A stretch of 64,000 bases of DNA from an uncultured Alphaproteobacteria bacterium (GCA_944390885.1 CALXRP010000010.1:1-64000), one strand, 5' to 3'. Positions 33,370 to 41,451 are shown, counted from the first letter of the stretch. Made by a program: numbers and translations. Notes: generated from the letters alone by a model not told the origin.

Positions 33370-34818
33370 ATGATGAAACTTTCCAAATCAGACTATGTTT
33401 TGGGGTGTTCTTGTCCAAAAGCACTTTGGCTCAAAAAGCATCGAAAAGATTTATATAAAAACGATTCGGGAAATTTTATTGAAAATGGTTATGATATACA
33501 AAATTTGGCCTGTCAGTTATATCCTGAAGGAATCATGATCAATGCTGAACCTTGGGAGGTTTCCAAGGGCGCCAAAGAAACTCAAAAACTCAGCCGGGAA
33601 AAATCAATTTTGTTTGAGGCCGTTGCAGAATTACCTTGTGGAGCTTTTTGCCGGGCTGATATTTTACAGAAAAGCGGGCAGGGATGGAATTTGATTGAAA
33701 TCAAAAGTACAAATTCTATTCATCCGGAACATATTGATGATCTGGCTTTTCAACATTTTGTATTTTCCAAAGCCGGATACCAAATAAAAAAACATTTTAT
33801 CTTGCATTTGAATAAAGATTATGTTCGGGGCAGAAATTTAGATATTTCATCCCTTTTCAAAACAGAAGACGTAACATTGCAAGTGTTGCATAAACAAACA
33901 GAAACCGCAGCGCAATTTGCCCAACTTTATGATATTCAAAATCAGAAACAAGAACCTTGTGTTTTTGTTAATAAAAATTGCTTGAATTGCGAGTTTTATG
34001 CTTATTGTGGAAAAAATATTCCAGAATATTCTATTTTGAATGTTTTTAGAGCAGACAAAATAAAAAAGATCTATGAACAAAACGGCTCTTATGAGGTAGA
34101 AAAACTAGATTTAAAAAAATATGACGGCACCAATGCAATAGATATACAAGCTTGGCAAAATAAAGAAATTATTATTGATAAACAAGGAATAAGAGATTTT
34201 TTGCAGAAGCTTGTTTATCCGTTATATTATTTGGACTATGAAACTGTTATGCCGGCAATTCCGCTTTTTGAGGGATCAAGGCCATATCAACAAATTCCAT
34301 TTCAATTTTCGTTGCATATTCAAAAAAAACAAGGAGGAGAATGTAAGCATACCAGTTTTTTACATAAACAAAAAACTGATCCGCGCCGTGCTTTGGCCGA
34401 GTTTTTAATTCAATCCTGTGGTAAAAAAGGTTCGATAATAGTTTATAATGCCAATTTTGAAAAATCACGTAACAAGGAATTGGCAGAAATGTTTCCCGAT
34501 TTAGCCGAGAATATCCATGCCGTAAATGACCGTATTGTTGATGAATTAATTCCGTTTCGTAGCCGTTTTTTGTACCATTATTTGCAACAAAGTTCAGCTT
34601 CAATCAAAAAAGTTCTGCCGGCTTTTACATCTTTGTCTTATGATGAACTGGACATTCACAACGGAAACGAGGCTATGGAAGGTTATTTAGATTTTATTGA
34701 AGGAAATTTGACTTTAAAAGAAGAGCAAAATTTATTTCAAGCCTTGGAAACATATTGTGGTCAAGATACCTACGCCATGGTTTTGTTAATGGATGTTTTA
34801 TATAAATATTCAAAATAA
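33370..34818 (+). CDS. DUF2779-type protein: Cas4-like nuclease fused to a DEDD exonuclease-like domain
   Basis: 482 residues. The N-terminal half is Cas4-like: CSCPKALWL (Cys13/Cys15), RADI with Asp97, then LIEIKS (Glu110, Lys112) and a cysteine cluster Cys197, Cys204, Cys207, Cys213 fitting an Fe-S site. The C-terminal half resembles DEDD/RNase-H-fold exonucleases: YYLDYETV (Asp289, Glu291), VYNANFEKSR (~358-367) and YCGQDTYAMV with Asp466. This matches the DUF2779 architecture. Starts at one of two adjacent ATGs after GAGGAAAA. Last gene of the operon; likely acts on nucleic acid ends. Confidence 0.82.
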   Translation: MMKLSKSDYVLGCSCPKALWLKKHRKDLYKNDSGNFIENGYDIQNLACQLYPEGIMINAEPWEVSKGAKETQKLSREKSILFEAVAELPCGAFCRADILQKSGQGWNLIEIKSTNSIHPEHIDDLAFQHFVFSKAGYQIKKHFILHLNKDYVRGRNLDISSLFKTEDVTLQVLHKQTETAAQFAQLYDIQNQKQEPCVFVNKNCLNCEFYAYCGKNIPEYSILNVFRADKIKKIYEQNGSYEVEKLDLKKYDGTNAIDIQAWQNKEIIIDKQGIRDFLQKLVYPLYYLDYETVMPAIPLFEGSRPYQQIPFQFSLHIQKKQGGECKHTSFLHKQKTDPRRALAEFLIQSCGKKGSIIVYNANFEKSRNKELAEMFPDLAENIHAVNDRIVDELIPFRSRFLYHYLQQSSASIKKVLPAFTSLSYDELDIHNGNEAMEGYLDFIEGNLTLKEEQNLFQALETYCGQDTYAMVLLMDVLYKYSK

Positions 34819-34846
34819 AAGGAACGTAAACCAACAAAATGCAGTA

Positions 34847-34881
34847 ATAAAAAAATAACCGGAGCAATAACATCCGGTTAT
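34847..34881 (-). terminator. Terminator of tRNA-Pro
   Basis: ATAACCGGA / TCCGGTTAT hairpin followed on the minus strand by a run of T, 36 bases after the tRNA 3' end. Confidence 0.7.
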
Positions 34882-34916
34882 CTGTCAGATAATCAATTTG
34901 ATATCTATATTAAAAC

Positions 34917-34993
34917 TGGTCGGGATGACTGGATTTGAACCAGCGGCCCCTTGCACCCCATGCAAATGCGCTACCAGGCTGCGCTACATCCCG
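34917..34993 (-). tRNA. tRNA-Pro (anticodon GGG)
   Basis: Read on the minus strand: acceptor CGGGATG pairing with CATCCCG, D-arm GCGC...GCGC, anticodon stem TTTGC/GCAAG around loop ATGGGGT (anticodon GGG), five-base variable loop, T-arm GCTGG/CCAGT with TTCAAAT, then A and an encoded CCA. All arms are intact. Confidence 0.95.
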
Positions 34994-35127
34994 AAAATAA
35001 AAAATAATAATTTCAAAGCAAGGAGCCACGGCCCCTAAGTTCACTTCGTTCACTCCGGCTCGGTTCGCAGCGTATCGCAAACTTCATAAAATTTCGTTTG
35101 CTCTCCGGCTTCCTGTCGCCTGAAATC

Positions 35128-35156
35128 CTAAAAATCCTCCCCCGGAGCATTTTTAG
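35128..35156. repeat. Inverted repeat beside the tRNA fragment
   Basis: CTAAAAAT-c-CTCC-ccc-GGAG-c-ATTTTTAG, a near-perfect 29-base palindrome. A second inverted repeat, GCAAAC/GTTTGC, lies at 35077-35101. The rest of 34994-35163 holds nothing I recognise. Confidence 0.6.
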
Positions 35157-35163
35157 CATCTCA

Positions 35164-35202
35164 GCCCCATGCAAATGCGCTACCAGGCTGCGCTACATCC
35201 CA
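35164..35202 (-). pseudogene. Duplicated 5' half of tRNA-Pro
   Basis: 37-38 bases match the tRNA from its 5' end through the D-arm into the anticodon loop (34956-34992), then similarity stops. The 3' half is missing, so it is a remnant. It marks either an old tandem tRNA copy or an attachment-site scar of an element that used this tRNA. Confidence 0.8.
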
Positions 35203-35354
35203 TCGTCAAAAATAATCTATACGGCTTTGGCAGAAAAAAAGCAAGCATTTTTTTCATTTATAAAAAGTTTCTTCCTCTTATCCCTAAAATATTGCAGAAT
35301 TCAAAAGAAAATGCTACAGTAAAACAAATTGATGCAAAATTACAGAGAAACACA

Positions 35355-35996
35355 ATGACGATATTTTTTTCAGTCTCACGCCATGAGCCCTATGATCGTT
35401 ACGGAGCCAAATATCCGATAACGCCTTCCGGTATAGCCGATGCTTGGATAAGCGGTTCGGAGTTGGAAAAATATTCCTGTCCGGTTGATGTGATATATGC
35501 TTCACCTCTGGCAAGGGCAAAAGCCACGGCAGCAGTTCGAGGGAAGTCAATAAATTGCCGCCAAATCATAATTAATAATGCTTTGTATGAAAATGCCCTG
35601 CCGGAAGAAATTTTCGAATTTTACCGACAGATTATAGCCGATGCGCAAAATAAGAAATACCGGCATATTCATCTGGTAACACATCAACCGGTTATTGCCG
35701 CCATGGGAGAACCTTATTCCACTTCCCCCGGAACGATATATATTCAAAAAGCAGAGAGCTGGGAAGACATAATGCCGCGAAAAACCGAAGTTTTAAAACT
35801 TGCGCCGACAGAAGAGCGATTATATGCCCTGCAGTTTGAAAATCCTAGAGAATATGATAAATTAGCCGCGCGTTATAATAAGCTGGCAGATTTAGCAAAA
35901 AATCATGAGGGATCTTTAGAAGATTTATTAACAATGTTTGTTCAGGCAGAATCAGCCCTTCAAGTGCCGACAGCATTTCGTACAGCGTCACGCTAA
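35355..35996 (+). CDS. Histidine phosphatase superfamily protein
   Basis: 213 residues. FFSVSRHEPYDRYG carries the catalytic RH near residue 10, VIYASPLARAKATAAV the usual SPLxRA motif and IHLVTHQPVIAAMG the second catalytic His. The C-terminal ~60 residues are a helical extension (YDKLAARYNKLADLAKNHEG) of unknown role. The frame is open upstream through the tRNA fragment, but the ATG at 35355 is where similarity to the family begins. Ribosome site weak. Substrate unknown. Confidence 0.72.
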   Translation: MTIFFSVSRHEPYDRYGAKYPITPSGIADAWISGSELEKYSCPVDVIYASPLARAKATAAVRGKSINCRQIIINNALYENALPEEIFEFYRQIIADAQNKKYRHIHLVTHQPVIAAMGEPYSTSPGTIYIQKAESWEDIMPRKTEVLKLAPTEERLYALQFENPREYDKLAARYNKLADLAKNHEGSLEDLLTMFVQAESALQVPTAFRTASR

Positions 35997-36034
35997 ATTG
36001 AGAAATAAAAAGTAAGAAAAATATTACCGATCAG

Positions 36035-36340
36035 TTAGTCATTAATGGATTTTTGAATATTCTGCCGTAAAGAAACCCAACCGTCACTAATACAGTGTTT
36101 GGCAACCAAATGTCCTTCTGTTGTTGCCGCCTGACGAAAATACTCAATAATGAACAGTCGGGCAGAATAAGTCAGCCCCAAAGAATTACGTTTTCCATTT
36201 TCAATCAGGCTTAACAAATCATTTTTGGAGATATTTTCCATATTGCAAAGCTCATCCAAGGCCTCCCATTCTTTATGGCATAACCGGATGCTTGTTCTTC
36301 TGTCGTTTACTATTACAACCTTATTAATGAGTTTAGTCAT
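36035..36340 (-). CDS. Ribbon-helix-helix domain protein (RHH_4-like)
   Basis: 101 residues. VIVNDRRTSIRLCHKEWEALDEL forms the beta strand and helix of a ribbon-helix-helix, followed by ISKNDLLSLIENGK and SARLFIIEYFRQA, the pattern of the small RHH proteins common in alphaproteobacteria. It likely binds DNA as a dimer. The ATG at 36340 follows GGGAAG; further in-frame upstream sequence encodes an unrelated hydrophobic stretch and is rejected. Confidence 0.75.
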   Translation of the reverse strand: MTKLINKVVIVNDRRTSIRLCHKEWEALDELCNMENISKNDLLSLIENGKRNSLGLTYSARLFIIEYFRQAATTEGHLVAKHCISDGWVSLRQNIQKSIND

Positions 36341-36665
36341 ATCTTCCCGCACCGTTCTAGTTTTTATTAGTACAACCTCATATATAAACCACAATACAAT
36401 TTCTAAAGAGTAGAATAATATGAACAATAGCTGTGCAGAAATTGGCTGCTTTTTTATTTTATGCATTACAATCTTTCTGAAAATTAAGGTTATCCCCTTA
36501 ACGCTTCAGCTAAAGAACGCAATAAAACATATAAAATTTCATATATACTACTTAGGCTTTCTTTAAAATGCAATCATAAAATAGTATGTCTTTAAAAATT
36601 CAGACATTCATAATCTTTTTTCAGGCAAAGCGAGAATTTAGAATTATAAGCAATTATTGATTTTT
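36341..36665. other. AT-rich intergenic region, no gene seen
   Basis: The 325 bases between the RHH gene and the Hsp20 terminator contain no credible ORF, repeat or RNA that I can identify. The RHH promoter should lie in the part adjoining 36340. Confidence 0.5.
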
Positions 36666-36702
36666 AAAAAAGAAAAACAGCCTGTTGTTCAAACAGGCTG
36701 TA
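36666..36702 (-). terminator. Rho-independent terminator of the Hsp20 gene
   Basis: ACAGCCTGTT / AACAGGCTGT hairpin followed by T-rich sequence on the minus strand. Confidence 0.8.
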
Positions 36703-36706
36703 TAAC

Positions 36707-37195
36707 TTATTTAGAAGATTTTGATTTTTTGACACTGATCTTTTTGACTTTCTGTTTTTCAATATTAGACTTCGGAATTGCCACCCTGAGCAAGCCGTCG
36801 CTATATTCAGCGTCAGCTTTGTTATAATCCAGATCCCAGGGCAATGGAATGGTTCTTCGTACCATCCCGTATGAAATTTCAGAAAAGTAATGATCCTTGT
36901 CTTGAGACGAGTTTTCATCTTTTTTTTCGGCACTTATGGTCAAATATCCGTCGGAAGAAATCTGCAAATCAATGTCTTTTTCTGCCACGCCGGGCATTTC
37001 AGCCGTGACCGTAACATTAGATTTGTTTTCCGACACTTCGATTTTGGGTTCCAGATTGATGGTGTCGTTAAATCTGGGAAAATCGACCATGTGCCAAAGA
37101 TGAGACATCAGATTACGAAGGTCGCCACCGGATGAAGCGTGTATCGGCACATCGTATTCCGCCCCCTTGTCTTTTGTTGTTAAAGAATTTCTCAT
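36707..37195 (-). CDS. Hsp20/alpha-crystallin family small heat-shock protein
   Basis: 162 residues. The alpha-crystallin domain spans ~50-150: PKIEVSENKSNVTVTAEMPG, KDIDLQISSDGYLTISAEKK and the typical RTIPLPWDLDYNKADAEYSDG followed by LLRVAIPK (the A-x-x-x-n-G-v-L motif has YSDGLL). A short N-terminal arm and Lys/Ser-rich tail complete it. It is a cytoplasmic holdase chaperone. SD GGAGGGG precedes the ATG. A candidate RpoH promoter lies upstream. Confidence 0.92.
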   Translation of the reverse strand: MRNSLTTKDKGAEYDVPIHASSGGDLRNLMSHLWHMVDFPRFNDTINLEPKIEVSENKSNVTVTAEMPGVAEKDIDLQISSDGYLTISAEKKDENSSQDKDHYFSEISYGMVRRTIPLPWDLDYNKADAEYSDGLLRVAIPKSNIEKQKVKKISVKKSKSSK

Positions 37196-37247
37196 TTCCC
37201 CTCCGATTAAAAAGGTTAAGTTTTGTATTAGTCAGCTTAGCAATAAC

Positions 37248-37276
37248 AATCTAAGCCCGAAACAAACTTTTTCAAG
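37248..37276 (-). promoter_or_regulatory. Possible heat-shock (RpoH) promoter
   Basis: On the minus strand CTTG, 17-base spacer, CTTAGATT, close to the alphaproteobacterial RpoH pattern, about 50 bases before the Hsp20 ATG. Confidence 0.35.
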
Positions 37277-37288
37277 TTATAGAAAGCA

Positions 37289-37534
37289 TCAATGCCAACG
37301 CGATTTAATAATTTCTTCCAGCCTTTTTTTAGCCAATTCCAGTTGTTCTGTGTTTTCAAGGTTTTTTCCGGCGCGGTTCATGTAGAACATAAGCCTGTGC
37401 AGAGCCAGAGTCGGATTGTTATTGGCTCCGCGCAAAAGCGTTTTGACAATAACGCCGGCCGGCTGAGTAAAAGTTCCGACCGGAAGATGAGGATGAGTAT
37501 GGTTTTGTTCCAGCCAATGTTCGTTTTTTTCCAT
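37289..37534 (-). CDS. Hypothetical protein, 81 aa
   Basis: Small soluble protein starting MEKNEHWLEQNHTHPHLPVG, His-rich at the N-terminus, then helices ALHRLMFYMNRAGKNLEN and LELAKKRLEEIIK. AAGGAGAAGGAC gives a strong ribosome site for the ATG at 37534. Not recognised. It lies about 95 bases upstream of the Hsp20 gene on the same strand. Confidence 0.65.
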   Translation of the reverse strand: MEKNEHWLEQNHTHPHLPVGTFTQPAGVIVKTLLRGANNNPTLALHRLMFYMNRAGKNLENTEQLELAKKRLEEIIKSRWH

Positions 37535-37657
37535 GTCCTTCTCCTTATAATATGTGGTGCAATCGATATAAGCGCAGAACATTACAAAACAATAAAATTT
37601 TTTATCTATACCTTGTCTTTACGTAAAAGAGATATAAATCTCCGTTCCGGCATTAAT

Positions 37658-38728
37658 ATGGATAAGGAAAATAAAACAGTGAAAATCACAACCGACAGCA
37701 TTGTCAGATATCAAAACGGCGAGGAGATCTTAAAACATCTGAAACATCCGCTTGTCAATACCATATTGATTGCCAATGACTTAAAAAAACGCTGTCTTTG
37801 TCTTCCGGCAGCTTCTTACAACAGCCGGCTGGAGTTGCATTTTTCGGAAATAAAAAAATTGGTGATTGGGGAGAACAGCAGCTTGATTGTCGATCTGCGC
37901 GATAATCCTTATATCAGGGAGCTTGTTGTCAAAGATGGATTTGCCGGCAGCATAAACCTGGCACGCAGCAGTATAAAAAAAATAAAATTTGGCAATAACT
38001 GCCGCGGTGATCTGATTTTGGAAGATTGCATGAACTGTTTTTTCCTTAAAGCCGGAGATATTTTTAGTGGCCATGTCCGAGTAAAAAATTCGTGTTTTCA
38101 TAGTTTTTCCGTCGGGTACTATTGCTATGCCGATATAAAAATGGAGAACATTCGCGGCCGCAAAAAGCTTTCGATCGGCGCGTCTTTTCGCGGAGAAATA
38201 AATATAAACGGCCTGAATATCCCCCGGTTAAACGTCGGACACGATTGCCGCGGACGGATAACTCTATCCGGCCAAAATGACAAAGAACATACCGGTCGGC
38301 TGAATATCCTCGACGATTTTTCCGGAACCTTGGATTTAAGCTCGGAAGGTCAGGCTGAAAAAATCGAAGTCGGAAGTTTTGCCTCCGGAAATTTTAATTT
38401 ATTGGGGTGCCGGGGATTGAAGTTTCTGAAATTTGAAGATGCATTCAGCGGAATAGCAGATTTAAGCGGTTCGGACGTTGAATATATTTGTGCCGGATGT
38501 GGTTGTCGGGGCAAAATCGTCGTGATCAACTGTCCCCGCCTGTCTTTGTTGGAACTGCCGTTAAATAAGCATAACGACATCACGTCGGAGAGAAACCCTT
38601 TGCGCATGGAAATCCGACGCAACCGGCTGTTTTGTCATTTTCATGAACACTCTTTGCCGCGCAGCTATTTTACGCCGTTTTACATGGTTTTGTTTCGAAA
38701 ATTTTGCCGCAGATTGCGCCGAATATGA
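37658..38728 (+). CDS. Beta-solenoid-like repeat protein, 356 aa
   Basis: Residues ~85-310 are built from about nine imperfect repeats of ~21 residues with the core 'h-x-h-G-x-x-F/C-R/S-G-x-h-x-h', for example KFGNNCRGDLIL, KAGDIFSGHVRV, SIGASFRGEINI, NVGHDCRGRITL, NILDDFSGTLDL, EVGSFASGNFNL, KFEDAFSGIADL and AGCGCRGKIVV. Such spacing suggests a right-handed beta-helix. No signal peptide, so it is probably cytoplasmic. The basic C-terminus (RKFCRRLRRI) is distinctive. Family unknown. Start chosen at the ATG before the first conserved part; no clear ribosome site. Confidence 0.65.
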   Translation: MDKENKTVKITTDSIVRYQNGEEILKHLKHPLVNTILIANDLKKRCLCLPAASYNSRLELHFSEIKKLVIGENSSLIVDLRDNPYIRELVVKDGFAGSINLARSSIKKIKFGNNCRGDLILEDCMNCFFLKAGDIFSGHVRVKNSCFHSFSVGYYCYADIKMENIRGRKKLSIGASFRGEININGLNIPRLNVGHDCRGRITLSGQNDKEHTGRLNILDDFSGTLDLSSEGQAEKIEVGSFASGNFNLLGCRGLKFLKFEDAFSGIADLSGSDVEYICAGCGCRGKIVVINCPRLSLLELPLNKHNDITSERNPLRMEIRRNRLFCHFHEHSLPRSYFTPFYMVLFRKFCRRLRRI

Positions 38729-38867
38729 AAAAACGGGAAAGTCAAGCAAAAAATCTGCATAAAATGCGAAAAAAAGCGCCTTTTAACACGCTAAGGCTAT
38801 TTAAATAATGTTACAGTTATGTTACAATAACTTCATACTAAAGATATTATTAAGAGGAGACCCAGCC

Positions 38868-39332
38868 ATGAAGGGGATAAAGTTTAAGACCATTGGTCGT
38901 AAATTGATGGACGATGTTTCCAAAGCCAAAGACAAAAAAGAACTGCTGACGGCATTAAAAGATGCCTGTTGCAAAACGGCCTCTCGGGAAAAAGTGGAAA
39001 AAGAACTTGAAAGAATGGATTTTCCGACCGGAAAAGAGGTGGCAAAACTTAAAGCGACAATGGCGCGTGTTCGTCTGAATAATGCGGAAATCAAGTTTCA
39101 AAAAACATTAGCTGCGGCCAAAAAGCCGGAGCAGGTCAAAAAACTCCTTCATAAATATCTTCAAACCGAAAAAATGTTTTCCAAAGCGCAAGATTATGCC
39201 ATGATCGGAATGGATGCTTATCTTGAAAAAGGTTTTGGTTCTGCTGATGATTTTAAGAAAGACATCAAAAAAGTTTTTGCTCCGGATCGGACGCTTGAGC
39301 AGCAACGCTTGCGTCAGGAGACCTATGGATAA
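38868..39332 (+). CDS. Hypothetical protein, 154 aa, Lys-rich helical
   Basis: Soluble, Lys-rich, probably all-helical: KFKTIGRKLMDDVSKAKDKK, KVEKELERMDFPTGKEVAKL, KPEQVKKLLHKYLQTEKMF. No family recognised. GAGGAGACCCAGCC gives a good ribosome site. Monocistronic with a terminator after it. Confidence 0.65.
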   Translation: MKGIKFKTIGRKLMDDVSKAKDKKELLTALKDACCKTASREKVEKELERMDFPTGKEVAKLKATMARVRLNNAEIKFQKTLAAAKKPEQVKKLLHKYLQTEKMFSKAQDYAMIGMDAYLEKGFGSADDFKKDIKKVFAPDRTLEQQRLRQETYG

Positions 39333-39344
39333 TCCCGTGTGTGG

Positions 39345-39384
39345 CGGCGGCTCCGTATCTTAAACGATGCGGGGCTGTTTTTTG
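39345..39384 (+). terminator. Likely terminator
   Basis: GCTCCGTATC / GATGCGGGGC hairpin with G-U pairs followed by six T residues. Confidence 0.5.
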
Positions 39385-39490
39385 TAAAAATTTTTTTTGG
39401 TTGCTTGTGCAGGCTGAGCCAAACAATCGTGCCACAAACTTTTGTCTCCTGTCGGAGAAAATATAAGCGTTCAATGCCGGAATTAAAGGA

Positions 39491-40741
39491 TCAAGCAAGC
39501 TTGGCCGCGATTTTTTTTGCCTGTCGAAGGATTTCTTCTTCGCCGTCAATTTTCTTACCTAGCATCAGAAGCCGGCCGTTACAAATAACTGTGTCAATTA
39601 CTGAACTGTCTGCCGAATATACCATGTTGGAAATCAGATTATAGTTCGGAACCAGCAGCGGATTGTTCAGGTCGACCAAAAGGCAGTCGGCAAGCTTTCC
39701 TTCGGCAATAACTCCGGCATCAAGCCCGAGCGCTGCGGCACCGTTTTTCGTTGCTGCTTGAAAAATCTGCCCGGCCGAACCGGCCGTCGGATCGCCGGAT
39801 TGTATCTTAGCAGATAAAGCCGCCAGTTTCATCTCGTCAAGCATGCTGACATTATTATTAGAGGCACTGCCGTCTGTCCCGAGTGTGATAAATGCACCTT
39901 TATCCCAAAGTTTTTTGAACATAAAAGCTCCGGAACAAAGTTTGAGGTTTGAGGCCGGATTGGTACAAAGTGTTACGCCGTGTTTTAAGATGATCTCAAT
40001 ATCCCGGTCATCAAGATGAACGGCGTGAGCAAGAATTGTTCGCGGAGAGAGGGCGCCGAGCTTTTCCAAATACGCAATCGGCGTGCAGCCGTGTGCCGCC
40101 AGACAATCGTCAACTTCCTTGCGGGTTTCGCAGGCGTGAATATGCAGTTTCATATTATGTCGTTCAGCCGTTTCAACCGCAAAACGGATAAGTTCTTCTG
40201 AAGTCGTATAAACCGCATGGACAGCCAGAAATTTGCTGATACGTTCGGGGCAGGGATTTTCAAGGGTCAAAAACTTTTCGGTATCTTCTTTTTTAGCCTT
40301 GGTTTTATCCGGCTCAAACAAATCCATCTCAACAAAAGAAACGGCTGCGCGCATTCCCATCTCGCAAATCGCCTGCATAATGGCCTTTTGCTCAAAATAC
40401 ATATCAGAAAAACCCACCGTGCCGGAACGAATCATCTCCAGCGCAGCCAGCTTAGTTCCCCAATAGATGATTTCATCGTCAAAAGTTTCTTCCCTTGGCC
40501 AAATATCCTGTGACAACCATGAAAAAAGCTCTTTGTCATCACCAAGCCCGCGCAAAAGGCTCATTGCCGCGTGGGTATGCAGATTATAAAAAGCCGGAAG
40601 AATGGCCTTGTCTGTCCCGTCAATAATCGTATCGGCTGCCAAATCCAAATTCGGCGCTATCCGGGAAAAACGCCCGTCACCGCCAATAAAAACATCAAGA
40701 TGATTTTGTCCGAGCAAAACGTTTTTAATCAATATAGTCAT
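39491..40741 (-). CDS. mtaD: Amidohydrolase, methylthioadenosine/S-adenosylhomocysteine deaminase type
   Basis: 416 residues of the TRZ/ATZ branch of amidohydrolases. Metal ligands are visible: HxH in YNLHTHAAMSLLRG (~residue 56), KLHIHACET (~200), ILAHAVHLDD (~235) and LGTDGSASNNNVSM (~290). MtaD deaminates methylthioadenosine and SAH to inosyl products; other substrates such as guanine or triazines are possible for this family. Confidence 0.82.
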   Translation of the reverse strand: MTILIKNVLLGQNHLDVFIGGDGRFSRIAPNLDLAADTIIDGTDKAILPAFYNLHTHAAMSLLRGLGDDKELFSWLSQDIWPREETFDDEIIYWGTKLAALEMIRSGTVGFSDMYFEQKAIMQAICEMGMRAAVSFVEMDLFEPDKTKAKKEDTEKFLTLENPCPERISKFLAVHAVYTTSEELIRFAVETAERHNMKLHIHACETRKEVDDCLAAHGCTPIAYLEKLGALSPRTILAHAVHLDDRDIEIILKHGVTLCTNPASNLKLCSGAFMFKKLWDKGAFITLGTDGSASNNNVSMLDEMKLAALSAKIQSGDPTAGSAGQIFQAATKNGAAALGLDAGVIAEGKLADCLLVDLNNPLLVPNYNLISNMVYSADSSVIDTVICNGRLLMLGKKIDGEEEILRQAKKIAAKLA

Positions 40742-40764
40742 CAGAAGTCCATCCGGGAAATTGC

Positions 40765-41130
40765 TTATTCTTTTGTTTGTTCTTGCAACATTTTCAAAAA
40801 TCTTCCCATTTGACCGGTAGCCTGGCTGATAAAGTCATTATATTCATCTTTAGAGATTTTGCCGTCATTATCCGTATCAAGCTGAGAAAAAGATTTGGCA
40901 GATTTTTTGCGGGTTTCCCGAACCATATACTCAATATATTCTTCTTGAGAAATGCTGCCGTCTTTGTTTGTGTCCAGTTTATTGAATTCCTCATCACTAA
41001 TCTCCTGCAATTTAGATTGCAGCTGAGCAAAATCAATCTGCTGGGACGGCATTTTGGTCGAAACATCGGCCCGAGTCGGAGTCGGAATTGCAAGCAGACA
41101 GCAGAGCAGGGCATATTTAAATTTATTCAT
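40765..41130 (-). CDS. Exported EF-hand calcium-binding protein
   Basis: 121 residues: a signal peptide (KYALLCCLLAIPTPTRA) and two canonical EF-hand loops, DTNKDGSISQEE and DTDNDGKISKDE, with all five acidic/Asn/Ser ligands in place and Glu at position 12. Probably a periplasmic calcium sensor or buffer. The ATG at 41130 follows GGGGAG; it lies 23 bases upstream of the mtaD start, so the pair may be co-transcribed. Partner unknown. Confidence 0.8.
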   Translation of the reverse strand: MNKFKYALLCCLLAIPTPTRADVSTKMPSQQIDFAQLQSKLQEISDEEFNKLDTNKDGSISQEEYIEYMVRETRKKSAKSFSQLDTDNDGKISKDEYNDFISQATGQMGRFLKMLQEQTKE

Positions 41131-41230
41131 CTTATTTTCTCCCCAAAAACAAATACATTCTATCAAAAAATAAAGCCAAAAGATTAATATTTGCTTACTG
41201 TAATATTGTGCCGCAAAAGATAAAATTCAA

Positions 41231-41424
41231 CTTGCAAAGGGAAAAGATTTGTATAAGATAAAAATCGCAGCCAAGAGGTTGGCTGTGGTGTCTCAAAACA
41301 TCTCACTAATTTATCCACCATGAGGTGGAGTGCCTAAAATAAGCCGTTTTGCGGACGAATAATGGCGACTGTATTAGTGCAGTTTTGAGCTCCACCGCCT
41401 GGAAGAAAACTTCCGGCGGTTTTG
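41231..41424 (+). ncRNA. Candidate structured RNA or attenuator ending in a terminator
   Basis: 41231-41270 repeats 11461-11500, including TATAAG, a possible -10 box. The RNA would start near 41263. Visible pairings: CAGCCAA/TTGGCTG (41268-41285), a long-range helix CTCAAAAC (41292-41299) with GTTTTGAG (41382-41389) continued by CACTAAT (41304-41310) with ATTAGTG (41373-41379), hairpin TCCACC/GGTGGA (41314-41329), CCG/CGG (41344-41354) and GCC/GGC. A terminator (41394-41424) follows. GGTGGAG (41324) could alternatively pair with CTCCACC (41390-41396), touching the terminator base. No known riboswitch class recognised. The rest of 41131-41451 has no gene. Confidence 0.5.
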
Positions 41425-41428
41425 TTTT
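41394..41428 (+). terminator. Rho-independent terminator upstream of the 86-aa gene
   Basis: CCGCCtGGAAG / CTTCCGGCGG hairpin with one bulged base, followed by TTTTGTTTT, 12-15 bases before the next ribosome site. Confidence 0.75.
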
Positions 41429-41451
41429 AACAAATTTAAGGAGCGAAAGAA

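Noticed and set aside
33370-34818. Cas4-like gene as evidence of a CRISPR-Cas locus
   Set aside because: No repeat-spacer array, cas1/cas2 or effector gene lies nearby; the DEDD fusion and ankyrin neighbour point to another function.
35098-35354. Open frames through the tRNA fragment, extending the histidine phosphatase upstream
   Set aside because: They run through a tRNA remnant and inverted repeats and do not resemble the family; the ATG at 35355 begins the conserved domain.
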